7,365 bases of DNA from JBMNHG01 sp045627705 (GCA_045627705.1 JAZQOE010000026.1:1-7365); one strand, 5' to 3'; counted from the stretch's first letter, positions 1 through 7,230 are shown. Translations and numbers: made by a program. The notes: generated by a model not told the origin, from the letters alone.

Positions 1-1
1 C

Positions 2-211
2 GCGGAGCCATTGCGTCCTGAGCCCGTACAGCCTGCTCCTGCAGACCCCGAGTTCGAGGCATGCCTGTCCGGCACTGATGCGTCCGCTGTTGAAATCAGA
101 TATCACATGCGCCACATGCGCCGGCGCGAGGCGTTTCAAAAGCTGGCTTCCCATGGCGGAATCATAGCGCCAGACAGCATGCGTGCGCCCCCTGTGCCTA
201 CCCACGACTAA
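2..211 (+). CDS. Possible 3' end of an unrecognised upstream gene (partial)
   Basis: This frame is open from the left edge of the window to a TAA at 209-211, giving about 69 residues. I do not recognise the product. The readable part begins with a Pro/Ala/Glu-rich stretch (PEPVQPAPADPEFEA), followed by an Arg/His/Met-rich segment (RYHMRHMRRREAFQKL) and a Pro-containing tail ending PPVPTHD. There is no signal peptide or membrane segment. A TTG at 11 could in principle start a 66-residue protein, but no ribosome binding site can be judged so close to the edge, so a truncated C-terminus is the more natural reading. No hairpin terminator with a T-tract follows the stop. An open frame of this length could also arise by chance in GC-rich DNA, hence the low confidence. 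Confidence 0.3.
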   Translation, partial: AEPLRPEPVQPAPADPEFEACLSGTDASAVEIRYHMRHMRRREAFQKLASHGGIIAPDSMRAPPVPTHD

Positions 212-282
212 CGCACATGTTGTCCACTTTTGCACGCACGGTAACAGACATTTTCAATGTAGTGTTATCTCAAAAGAGCGAA

Positions 283-291
283 TGGTATAAT
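283..291 (+). promoter_or_regulatory. Extended -10 promoter for the 352-3165 gene
   Basis: The sequence TGGTATAAT is a perfect sigma70-type -10 hexamer (TATAAT at 286-291) with the TGn extension at 283-285. The best -35 position at 17-nt spacing reads TGTTAT (263-268), a poor match, so recognition would rest on the extended -10. Transcription would start near 298, giving a leader of about 54 nt before the GTG at 352. The element directly abuts, and may belong to, the inverted-repeat unit at 293-329. The promoter is called by motif only. Confidence 0.45.
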
Positions 292-292
292 T

Positions 293-329
293 GGGGACAC
301 ACCCCGAAAGTCAATGGTTGCATTTTCGG
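293..329 (+). repeat. REP-like overlapping inverted repeats in the leader
   Basis: Two short inverted repeats overlap here. The first is GGGG-ACACA-CCCC at 293-305. The second is CCGAAA (304-309) pairing with TTTCGG (324-329) across a 14-nt loop. They share CC at 304-305, so the two stems are mutually exclusive in RNA. The GGGGACACACCCC core resembles small intergenic palindromes that I associate with REP elements mobilised by Y1/RAYT-type transposases, but only one copy lies in this window, so repetition cannot be shown. If transcribed from the promoter at 283-291, the repeats would form part of the 5' leader of the downstream gene. Confidence 0.35.
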
Positions 330-339
330 CAAAAATGAC

Positions 340-344
340 GGGAG
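340..344 (+). promoter_or_regulatory. Shine-Dalgarno site that fixes the start of the 352 gene
   Basis: GGGAG at 340-344 lies 7 nt before the GTG at 352, which is good spacing. Translation from there begins directly with a signal peptide. The ATG at 217 in the same frame has no comparable site and would put 45 non-hydrophobic residues ahead of the signal peptide while placing the promoter inside the coding region. The TTG at 349, also in frame, is closer to the site and less likely. Confidence 0.55.
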
Positions 345-351
345 ACAGTTG

Positions 352-3165
352 GTGAACATCCGTTTTTCTATTTTGTTATGGGGAATGGCGTTGTCTTTCT
401 GTGTCGGTCCGGCATGGAGCGAGACAGCGACATCTGGCAACCCATCCGCAGATAATGCCGATGTCGCATTTGGGTATTCGTTGCCTCGTGATGCTTTTGT
501 CACATTCGTCATCGAAGATTCCGCTGGCAACCGTGTGAGGAATCTCGTCGCCGACGCCCCGCGAAAGGCCGGCGCGAATTCTGAAACATGGGATGGCCGC
601 GACGACAACGGCGCGCCGCTTCCTGTCGGCGACTATCGCTGGCGCGGAATCTCCCATGGCGAAATCTGCGTGCGCTGGGAAGGCGCCTTCTATTCCCCGG
701 GCACGACCCCGTGGAAGCGAAACCAGCGCCCTGCCGATTGGAACATCCGCGCTTCCGGTGGCGGCGGCTGGCTTTCCGACCACGTGCCGCCTTACTGCGT
801 GTTCACCGATTCCAGCCACATCTATCTCGGCTGCCCGATTGCCGAAGCCGGAGATTCGATCATCCAATGCAACCTCGATGGCGAGAAGATTTGGGGACAG
901 CTTTGGCTCGGCCTTTCAGGCGCCCATGCCATGTGTACCGAAAGCAACGTGCTATTCGTGGCGTCGGAAGGCGGCTGGATGGGCGACAGGCTTGCGGTGA
1001 ACCGCTATGACATCAAGGACTATCGCTGGGTGATGACTCCGCCGGAAATCAGCAGGAACCGCGTGATGCACGATTCCGCGTTCGTTCGCGAGGACTCCAA
1101 GGACTTCCATGGCATTATCGGAATCTATCTCACCTCAGATCACATCGTGCTCGCGCTCACGGATAAGAACCGCCTCTCTTTCTTCGATCGCGCGACTTCC
1201 GCATGGGACCATGATGAACCGCTGGAAAATATCAGGCCGCTGATCCATCGCCCTTCGACGAAGATACTGCGCGGTTGCGCGACAGACTCGGACGGCAACT
1301 TCTACCACTGCCTGACGAATGGGGAAAAGCAGTGCGTCGAGGTCCTTTCGCCAAAAGGCAAGTTCCTGCGCTATATCGGCAAGCCCGGCGGACGCCATAT
1401 CGGCAAGTACGATCCAATGGCCATGAGGAATCCGGAGGATGTAGCGGTCGATGCGAAAGGCAACGTATGGGTCGTCGAGAATACGTCTCGCCCAAAGCGC
1501 GTGAGCGTGTGGACACGGGAAGGCGCGCTCGTCCGCGAGTATGTCGGAACGCCCTTCTACGGCGGCGGCGGTTCGATCGACGCGACTGGACGCTATGCCT
1601 ATTACGATGGAATGCGCTTTACACTCCCCGATGGGGAACTCGATGCGATTCTCACCGACGAAGATTCCGGCAATCCATCGACAGTCCGCGAATTCCGGGG
1701 CAAGACTTATCTTGTTGCCGATGGCGGATTCGGCAGATCGAAGATCGCGATCTGGGAGATCGATGGATACACTTCGGAAAAGGTCGTGGAGGTGCCGATC
1801 AACAGGCAGGTCGAGTGGTCGATGCGCGTCGGCCACGGCCTTGAGATATTCGATCGTTCCGATGATTGCATGGAATTGCTTGTGATGCGTCCTGACGAGA
1901 ACATGCGTTACGACCGTGACAAGGCCGAACGTATTCCGCTTCCCGAAAAGTATCGAGGATTCTGTTCGCTGTCGCTTTCGCCGGAAGGCGCCTTCATCGT
2001 CAACGTCGGCGGGTGCGGCAACCAAGGATCGAAGGACAACTTGTTCTGCGCATTGAGTCCGGATTGGCGGAAGTTGCTTTGGAGTTATCCGAATCCGTAT
2101 CCAAGCAACACGCACAATTCTCCGTTGCCATGGCGGGGCGAGCTTCGCCACACTCTTGGGATCGAAGGTTTCGCGTCATCGAAGATCGGCGGTCTCATGC
2201 TGCTCAATGGCAACAAGGGAACCAGGTATCTCTTCACGACCGATGGCTTGTTCGTGACCGAGCTCTTTGGCGACATGCGCATTCGTCCTTCCAACCGCGC
2301 CTTCATGAAAGCGGAGAAGGGGATGGTCTTTTCGACGAACTCTCTCGAGGACGAATGCTTTGGGGGATGGTTTGGCGATGTCGATGGGAAGCCCTGTTTG
2401 ATCGAAGGCAAGGACTCGCTCAACATCTGCCTGCTCGATGGCGTTGAAACCCTGGAAAAACTCGATGGCGGGAAGCTGCGTCTCGATAAGGTCGCGAAAA
2501 GAATAGAGGATGTGCCGCTCGCCGATCTTGGCCCATTGCGCACTGTGAAGGGTGGGGGATTCGGGTTGTCGCGCGATTGGCAAACGATGGCGCAGTATCC
2601 GATGCCGAGAAACAATCCTGTCGCGCATTTTGCGATGGGCTGGCTTGAAGGGGGACATTCGCTCGTGCTGCATTACGATGTCGATGACGAAACGCCTTTC
2701 GAGAATGCTGGCGATGCGCCCCATACCCTGTTCCATTCGGGCGACGCGCTTGATTTCCGCTGGGGCGGGAACATCCGCCTTGTCATGGCGCCGATGAATG
2801 GCTGGACAGTCGCGATGCGCTATGTCTTTGACGATCCGGCATCGCCCGATCCAGTGGAGTTTGTCTCGCCTGCCGGTAAAACGAAGATCGCGCGCATCGA
2901 GGAAGTCAACGATGTGAAAGTGAACATCGAACGCCGCGAAGGCGGCTACAGCGCGAACATCGAAATTCCTTTCGCCGCGCTCGGCGAGAAAGTTCCATTC
3001 CAAGGCGGAGTCCGCAAAGTCGATGCCGGTGTGATTTTCGGCGACCCGACAGGCACGCGCGTCGTTCGCCGCCAGTATCTTTTCGACCAGACAAGCGAAG
3101 TCGTCTCGGACATTCCAAGCGAAGCGAAATTCAGCCCCGAAACGCTAGGGAAGTTTGAGTTTTAA
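352..3165 (+). CDS. Exported FlgD-Ig / beta-propeller / CBM9-like protein
   Basis: The product is a secreted protein of 937 residues when started at GTG 352. Residues 1-23 are a Sec signal peptide (NIR, hydrophobic ILLWGMALSFCVG, then AWS before the likely cleavage). The Cys at 17 does not sit in a proper lipobox, so it is not called a lipoprotein. Residues about 34-103 match the FlgD-type Ig fold, with the hallmark W80-D81-G82-R83-D84-D85-N86-G87 and then PVGDYRW. The middle, about 130-720, is an irregular beta-propeller; the clearest NHL-type blade is NPEDVAVDAKGNVWVVE at 360-376. Residues about 740-937 resemble the CBM9-like domain (LHYDVDDETPFENAGD, GGYSANIEIPFAALG, GVIFGDPTGTRVVRRQYLF, VSDIPSEAKF) that ends many PVC exported proteins. 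Known CBM9 members bind sugars or serve as accessory domains. The enzymatic role, if any, is unknown, and I see no catalytic motif. The gene has its own promoter and no obvious terminator after its TAA. Confidence 0.9.
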   Translation: MNIRFSILLWGMALSFCVGPAWSETATSGNPSADNADVAFGYSLPRDAFVTFVIEDSAGNRVRNLVADAPRKAGANSETWDGRDDNGAPLPVGDYRWRGISHGEICVRWEGAFYSPGTTPWKRNQRPADWNIRASGGGGWLSDHVPPYCVFTDSSHIYLGCPIAEAGDSIIQCNLDGEKIWGQLWLGLSGAHAMCTESNVLFVASEGGWMGDRLAVNRYDIKDYRWVMTPPEISRNRVMHDSAFVREDSKDFHGIIGIYLTSDHIVLALTDKNRLSFFDRATSAWDHDEPLENIRPLIHRPSTKILRGCATDSDGNFYHCLTNGEKQCVEVLSPKGKFLRYIGKPGGRHIGKYDPMAMRNPEDVAVDAKGNVWVVENTSRPKRVSVWTREGALVREYVGTPFYGGGGSIDATGRYAYYDGMRFTLPDGELDAILTDEDSGNPSTVREFRGKTYLVADGGFGRSKIAIWEIDGYTSEKVVEVPINRQVEWSMRVGHGLEIFDRSDDCMELLVMRPDENMRYDRDKAERIPLPEKYRGFCSLSLSPEGAFIVNVGGCGNQGSKDNLFCALSPDWRKLLWSYPNPYPSNTHNSPLPWRGELRHTLGIEGFASSKIGGLMLLNGNKGTRYLFTTDGLFVTELFGDMRIRPSNRAFMKAEKGMVFSTNSLEDECFGGWFGDVDGKPCLIEGKDSLNICLLDGVETLEKLDGGKLRLDKVAKRIEDVPLADLGPLRTVKGGGFGLSRDWQTMAQYPMPRNNPVAHFAMGWLEGGHSLVLHYDVDDETPFENAGDAPHTLFHSGDALDFRWGGNIRLVMAPMNGWTVAMRYVFDDPASPDPVEFVSPAGKTKIARIEEVNDVKVNIERREGGYSANIEIPFAALGEKVPFQGGVRKVDAGVIFGDPTGTRVVRRQYLFDQTSEVVSDIPSEAKFSPETLGKFEF

Positions 3166-3177
3166 TCGTTGAAAATC

Positions 3178-3208
3178 TGATTGACCAATCAACACTGTGC
3201 GACATAAC
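3178..3208 (+). promoter_or_regulatory. Candidate promoter with an overlapping operator-like palindrome
   Basis: TTGACC at 3181-3186 (5 of 6 to the -35 consensus) is followed after 16 nt by CATAAC at 3203-3208 (4 of 6 to the -10). The alternative TAACAT at 3205-3210 gives 18-nt spacing. The -35 lies inside the perfect inverted repeat TGATTG-AC-CAATCA at 3178-3191. A repressor bound there would block RNA polymerase, the usual arrangement for autoregulated ribbon-helix-helix antitoxins such as the one encoded just downstream. It would drive the small gene at 3244 and, through it, the gene at 3391. Motif-based only. Confidence 0.4.
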
Positions 3209-3217
3209 ATGTCAACA

Positions 3218-3245
3218 TCAATTGAACTGATTTGTCTGTACAAAT
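3218..3245 (+). promoter_or_regulatory. Two further short palindromes ahead of the antitoxin-like gene
   Basis: TCAATTGA at 3218-3225 is a perfect 8-nt palindrome. ATTTGT-CTGT-ACAAAT at 3230-3245 has 6-bp arms and a 4-nt centre, and its right arm runs into the ATG at 3244. Together with the repeat at 3178-3191 this makes three small symmetric sites in under 70 nt, compatible with multi-site binding by a dimeric repressor. In RNA the last one could instead fold over the start codon. No convincing Shine-Dalgarno is seen before 3244, so initiation there may be weak or leaderless. Confidence 0.35.
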
Positions 3246-3387
3246 GAAAACTACACTCGATCTTCCCACAGAACTTCTTGATACTGCGATGTCCGTTGGA
3301 AATTGCAGGACAAAGACAGCCACCATAGTCATGGCACTTGAGCAAATGTTGTTGCCGGCGATGGAATTTAAAGGCGAAACGGAATGA
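3244..3387 (+). CDS. Short VapB-type ribbon-helix-helix antitoxin, no toxin alongside
   Basis: This 47-residue protein begins MKTTLDLPTELLDTAMSVG and continues RTKTATIVMALEQML. It matches the N-terminal pattern of VapB-family (formerly DUF2191) antitoxins: a TTLDLP beta-strand, a first helix ELLDTAMS, a turn with TKT, and a second helix with I-V-x-A-L-E. In that family the ribbon-helix-helix dimer binds operator DNA and a C-terminal tail neutralises a PIN-domain VapC RNase. Here only EFKGETE follows the second helix, whereas family members as I remember them run to about 60-75 residues, so the toxin-binding tail appears missing. No PIN-domain frame follows; instead the next gene begins 3 nt after the TGA. 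GC is about 45% by hand count against roughly 58% in a sampled line of the next gene, hinting at a different origin. It could be a decayed toxin-antitoxin remnant or a small repressor retained to control its neighbour. Confidence 0.75.
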   Translation: MKTTLDLPTELLDTAMSVGNCRTKTATIVMALEQMLLPAMEFKGETE

Positions 3388-3390
3388 GAA

Positions 3391-6300
3391 ATGAAAAAGT
3401 ATTTGTCCCTTTTGGGTTTTCTAGTTGCGGCCGCGGTTCACGCCTCGCCGATTGACGACTTCATGGCGGACTTTACGCTGCTCGATACCGATGCCGTCAT
3501 GTCGGCGGCGGCAGAGATCACATCCGAGCGCTTTCCCGATGCGGACGAAGTGCTGGTCGATGACCTCGTGCGCGAGGCATACCAACCCGATGGCACATCG
3601 CTTTCGATCGACGACGAATACTACAAGGTCCTTACGGAGAAAGGGCGTCGCGAGTACATGTCCCGCGAATACTTCTTCGATGCCGCGTATGGCACTTGCA
3701 TTGTAGCGTGCGCGGAAATCATCAAGCCGGACGAAGAGCGCATCGCAATCGACCTCGACCGCAACAGCGCAATAGCTACCGATACGGAACAGATGGACAG
3801 CAATATCTACAATCCGAACGAGAAGACACTCGCGCTTTCGATCCCCGGTCTCGAGATCGGCGATGTGTGCCATGTCATCTGCTTCCGCGAAACAACCAAG
3901 GCGCGTGTCCCGGACACATGGGCGGACATGAACATCTTCGAGTCAACTTCCCCTGTCGCCGGATTCACATACGAAATCGTGGCGCCTGCGGAGCGCCCCT
4001 TGCGCCATGTTGTCCTGCGCGATCCTGTCGAGGGAACCATGGAGGCTTCGACCGAAGTGCTTCCGAACGGCGCGACGCTGCACCGCTGGCGCTTCCACGA
4101 CGTGCCCCAGGTCTTCCCTGAACCGAACATGCCGCCGCTTCATACGCAGATGCAGCGCGTGATCTCGAGTACGGCGGAGGATTGGCCCGCGATATCGCGT
4201 TGGTACTGGAACCTCTGCAAGCCGCGGCTTGACAGCGTAACCGACGAAATGCGCGAAACGGTTGCCTCGCTCGTCGATGGCGCGGAGTCCGACATCGCCA
4301 AAGTGCGCCGCATCTTCACGTGGGTTTCGCAGAACGTCCGCTACATGGGCATCACTACGGAGGAAAACGCCCCCGGCTACGAGCCGCACAATGTTTCGAC
4401 GACCTTCCACAACCGCTATGGTGTATGCCGCGACAAGGCGGCCCTGCTCGTTGCCATGCTTCGTCTCGCTGGCTTCAAGGCGTATCCCGTGCTCATCCAT
4501 GCCGGCGCGAAGATGGATCCCGAAGTCCCATTGCCATTCTTCAACCATGCGATTGCGGCCGTCGACTTCCCAGACGGAAAGCGCCAGTTGATGGATCCGA
4601 CAAATGAAAGCACGCGCGATCTCCTGCCCGCATATCTCGGCAACCGCAGCTACCTCGTCGCGACCCCCGAAGGCGAATCGCTCGCCGTTTCGGATGTCGC
4701 TCCCGCCGAGGAAAATCTCGTGCGCATCGAGACTACGGGCAGTCTCGCGAATGATGGCACCCTTTCGCTTTCGTCGCGATTCGATTTCGAGGGTGTAAAC
4801 GATGGCCTCTATCGCGGCTATTTCTCGAGTATCAAGCCAGAGCAGCGCCGTCTCTTCTTCGAGGGCCACATCAAGCGCCGTTGTCCGGGTGCCGAGCTTG
4901 TTTCATTCGAGCTTTATCCCGACGACCTTCGCGATACCGAGCAGCCTCTTTATGCCGTTGTCGAAATCCGCGTGCCCGATTGGCCTGTCCGCGGGACGGG
5001 AGCCGATACCATTCAACTCCCGTTCTTCAGCGGTTCGCTAGGCTATGTGAACTTCATCATCGGCGAAACTGGATTGCGCAAGCGTAGTTTTCCCCTTGAA
5101 ACGGAAATCGCTTGCGGCGTCGAAGAAACCGCGACAATCGATGTCGGCGATTCCCTTGGCGATTCGATCGCCATGCCCGACAAGCTCGATATCGACGAGG
5201 CCGGCATACGCATCGCGCGGTCGGTTGCTCTCGAGGACGGCAAGCTTGCGATGTCGTGCGCGTTCCTGGTGCGCTCGCCAGAATTCTCGCCCGAACAGTA
5301 CCTGCGCCTTAAGGAAATCCTTGCCGAATCGGAACGCGTGGCGCGTCAGCGCCCGGTGTTTGCCGCCCATTCGGCTTCCGCGCCCGACAGCCGGGTGCTT
5401 TCCGACGAATCGATCGTAACGCTCCAAAGCGCCGATTCGTGGACAATCGAACGCACCATCGAGCGCAAGATCCTTTCCTACGCTGGCAAGAAGGATCACT
5501 CCGAAATCAAGTTCTCCTTCAACCCCGCATGGGAAAATGTCGAGATCACGAGCGCGATCGTTTCAAATGCAAATGGCGTCGTGCATACGCTTCAGCCAGA
5601 AGAGTTGAACATCATGGATGCACCATGGGTCGCCGATGCCCCGCGCTATCCTTCAGGATGCACTCTCGTCGCAAGTCTTCCCGGCATTGATGCCGGCAGC
5701 GTGATTTGTGTGACCAGCCGCATCTCCATAACAAACCATCCATTCTTCTCTGTCAGTGCAAACTTTCGTTCCGCCGATCCGATCGATCACCGCCGCGTGA
5801 CGATGCGCATCCCCGATGGCATCCGGGAGCCACGCATCCACCAGCCAGGAAAACCGGTGCGCTTCACTCGTTCGACGCGCGACGACGGCACTACGGAACT
5901 CGTTTGGGAACTCGATGGCATAGCGCCGATTCTTCCAGAGGATTCGCTTCCGCCGCTGTACATGATTGCGCCGAACATGCGCGCATCCAATGGTGATTGG
6001 AAGGAATATGCATCGATTGTCGCCGATGCGTTTGACCGCGCGGAATCAAAGGGTGGAAAAACGGCGCGCCGCAAGGCACGGGAGCTTGTTCGCGATTGCG
6101 AGACTCCCGCCGAAAAGGTACGCGTGATCCGCGATTTCGTAGCGCGCAATATCCGTGTGGCTGGGCCATTGTTTACGGATATCCCGCTTGAGTTCTCTGC
6201 GCCGGATGTGACGCTCGCCGATGGATACGGCCATTCCGCAGACCGTGCGCTTTTGCTTGCCGCGATGCTGAAGGAAGTTGGTTTCGCGGCGGAACCGGTG

Positions 6301-7230
6301 CTTGCCCATGCGAGCGATGACGTGCCATGGCTTGAGATCCCCGAGTCGTATCCCGATCCGGATTTCTATTCGTACGTGCTTGTGAAGGTTCGTGCGCGCC
6401 GTTCATTCCTTGGGTTTTGCCCGCGTGACAAAGTCGTTGAAGGACTTGATGCAGGCGATTGGTTCTATCTGAACGATACTGACCAATATGCGGAACTTGG
6501 AACGACGCCATCGTACCGTAATCCGGTCTTGGACTTGGACGGAACGCGTGGCGTGGTAAATGTCGCCGATCGATATCAATCTTGGAACGACACCGATTGC
6601 TCCGTCATCGAAATCGATGCGAATGGTACGGCGACCTTCGCGGTGACGAATACGTTCTATGGCCCTTCTTGCTCGATCGTCAGGTGCGTCTATGGCGAGA
6701 TGCCGCCGGAGGAACTCGACCGTCACTATCAGGAAATGCTGGGCGAAATCTCCGAGTCTGCGCTTCCATTGGGTCCGCTTGAACTTGATCTCGAAGGTTA
6801 TCCGGGACGCTTGTCATTCTCCGGCATTGCATCGAACTATGCGGCGCGTGTCGGTTCCACGCTTACGCTCATTGTTCCTGGCGTCAGCGGCAAAATCGCC
6901 AATCTCCGTGCAGACAAGCGAGAGATGCCACTCTTGTGTGCCGGTTATTCCGATGACAAGACCGAGACTGTCGTGATCCTCCCTTCGGAAGTCGAGTCAA
7001 TCAAATGCATTCCACGGCCGATTGACTGGAAGTTGCCATGCGACCTCGGTGAATTCAAGGACGATTCCCGCGAGTCTGTCCGCGCTGATGGACGCCGCGA
7101 GATCAAATTCACTTCCGAACTGCACCGCCGCCCGACAATCCTTGCTCCCGAAGAGTATCCCGCGCTTCTTGAACTCAACCGCAGGGCGACGCATCCCCGC
7201 ATGAAAACTCTTATTCTGGAACTGAAGTAG
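3391..7230 (+). CDS. Giant exported tandem DUF3857-transglutaminase-like protein, second module degenerate
   Basis: The product has 1279 residues. Residues 1-18 are a signal peptide (MKKYLSLLGFLVAAAVHA, cleaved before SP). Two equivalent modules follow. Module 1: DUF3857 about 50-250, transglutaminase-like core about 290-415, beta-rich region about 430-650. Module 2: DUF3857 about 671-860, core about 895-1040, beta-rich region about 1050-1279. In core 1 the triad is intact: C346 in YGVCRDKAALL, H386 in FFNHAIAAV, D402 in LMDPTNE. In core 2 the matching residues are S949 in YGHSADRALLL, Y995 in FYSYVLVKV and N1028 in YLNDTDQY (with D1029 adjacent), so it should be inactive. Family proteins are about half this length, typically one module. 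They are exported, and bacterial transglutaminase-fold enzymes may cleave or transfer amide bonds; the substrate here is unknown. The ATG sits 3 nt after the antitoxin-like gene's stop with only a weak GGA (3381-3383) before it, suggesting translational coupling. The C-terminus (HPRMKTLILELK) looks natural rather than truncated. Confidence 0.93.
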   Translation: MKKYLSLLGFLVAAAVHASPIDDFMADFTLLDTDAVMSAAAEITSERFPDADEVLVDDLVREAYQPDGTSLSIDDEYYKVLTEKGRREYMSREYFFDAAYGTCIVACAEIIKPDEERIAIDLDRNSAIATDTEQMDSNIYNPNEKTLALSIPGLEIGDVCHVICFRETTKARVPDTWADMNIFESTSPVAGFTYEIVAPAERPLRHVVLRDPVEGTMEASTEVLPNGATLHRWRFHDVPQVFPEPNMPPLHTQMQRVISSTAEDWPAISRWYWNLCKPRLDSVTDEMRETVASLVDGAESDIAKVRRIFTWVSQNVRYMGITTEENAPGYEPHNVSTTFHNRYGVCRDKAALLVAMLRLAGFKAYPVLIHAGAKMDPEVPLPFFNHAIAAVDFPDGKRQLMDPTNESTRDLLPAYLGNRSYLVATPEGESLAVSDVAPAEENLVRIETTGSLANDGTLSLSSRFDFEGVNDGLYRGYFSSIKPEQRRLFFEGHIKRRCPGAELVSFELYPDDLRDTEQPLYAVVEIRVPDWPVRGTGADTIQLPFFSGSLGYVNFIIGETGLRKRSFPLETEIACGVEETATIDVGDSLGDSIAMPDKLDIDEAGIRIARSVALEDGKLAMSCAFLVRSPEFSPEQYLRLKEILAESERVARQRPVFAAHSASAPDSRVLSDESIVTLQSADSWTIERTIERKILSYAGKKDHSEIKFSFNPAWENVEITSAIVSNANGVVHTLQPEELNIMDAPWVADAPRYPSGCTLVASLPGIDAGSVICVTSRISITNHPFFSVSANFRSADPIDHRRVTMRIPDGIREPRIHQPGKPVRFTRSTRDDGTTELVWELDGIAPILPEDSLPPLYMIAPNMRASNGDWKEYASIVADAFDRAESKGGKTARRKARELVRDCETPAEKVRVIRDFVARNIRVAGPLFTDIPLEFSAPDVTLADGYGHSADRALLLAAMLKEVGFAAEPVLAHASDDVPWLEIPESYPDPDFYSYVLVKVRARRSFLGFCPRDKVVEGLDAGDWFYLNDTDQYAELGTTPSYRNPVLDLDGTRGVVNVADRYQSWNDTDCSVIEIDANGTATFAVTNTFYGPSCSIVRCVYGEMPPEELDRHYQEMLGEISESALPLGPLELDLEGYPGRLSFSGIASNYAARVGSTLTLIVPGVSGKIANLRADKREMPLLCAGYSDDKTETVVILPSEVESIKCIPRPIDWKLPCDLGEFKDDSRESVRADGRREIKFTSELHRRPTILAPEEYPALLELNRRATHPRMKTLILELK

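Noticed and set aside
402..404. Cys17 of the 352 product as a lipoprotein lipid-attachment site
   Set aside because: The preceding residues are LSF, with Phe at -1, which does not fit the lipobox; a normal signal-peptidase site AWS follows six residues later.
1135..2151. 338-codon open frame on the minus strand
   Set aside because: It lies wholly antisense to the 352-3165 gene, and its translation has no recognisable domain, no low-complexity-free core and no start context. Long antisense frames are expected opposite GC-biased coding DNA.
2176..3003. 275-codon open frame on the minus strand
   Set aside because: It is antisense to the conserved CBM9-like C-terminus of the 352 gene and shows no family features of its own.
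3166..3200. Terminator after the 352-3165 gene
   Set aside because: The only inverted repeat, TGATTG-AC-CAATCA, has a 2-nt centre and no following T-run, so it fits an operator better; read-through into the next genes remains possible.
3943..4869. 308-codon open frame on the minus strand
   Set aside because: It is antisense to the first transglutaminase core, whose motifs (C346, H386, D402) establish the + strand frame as the real one.
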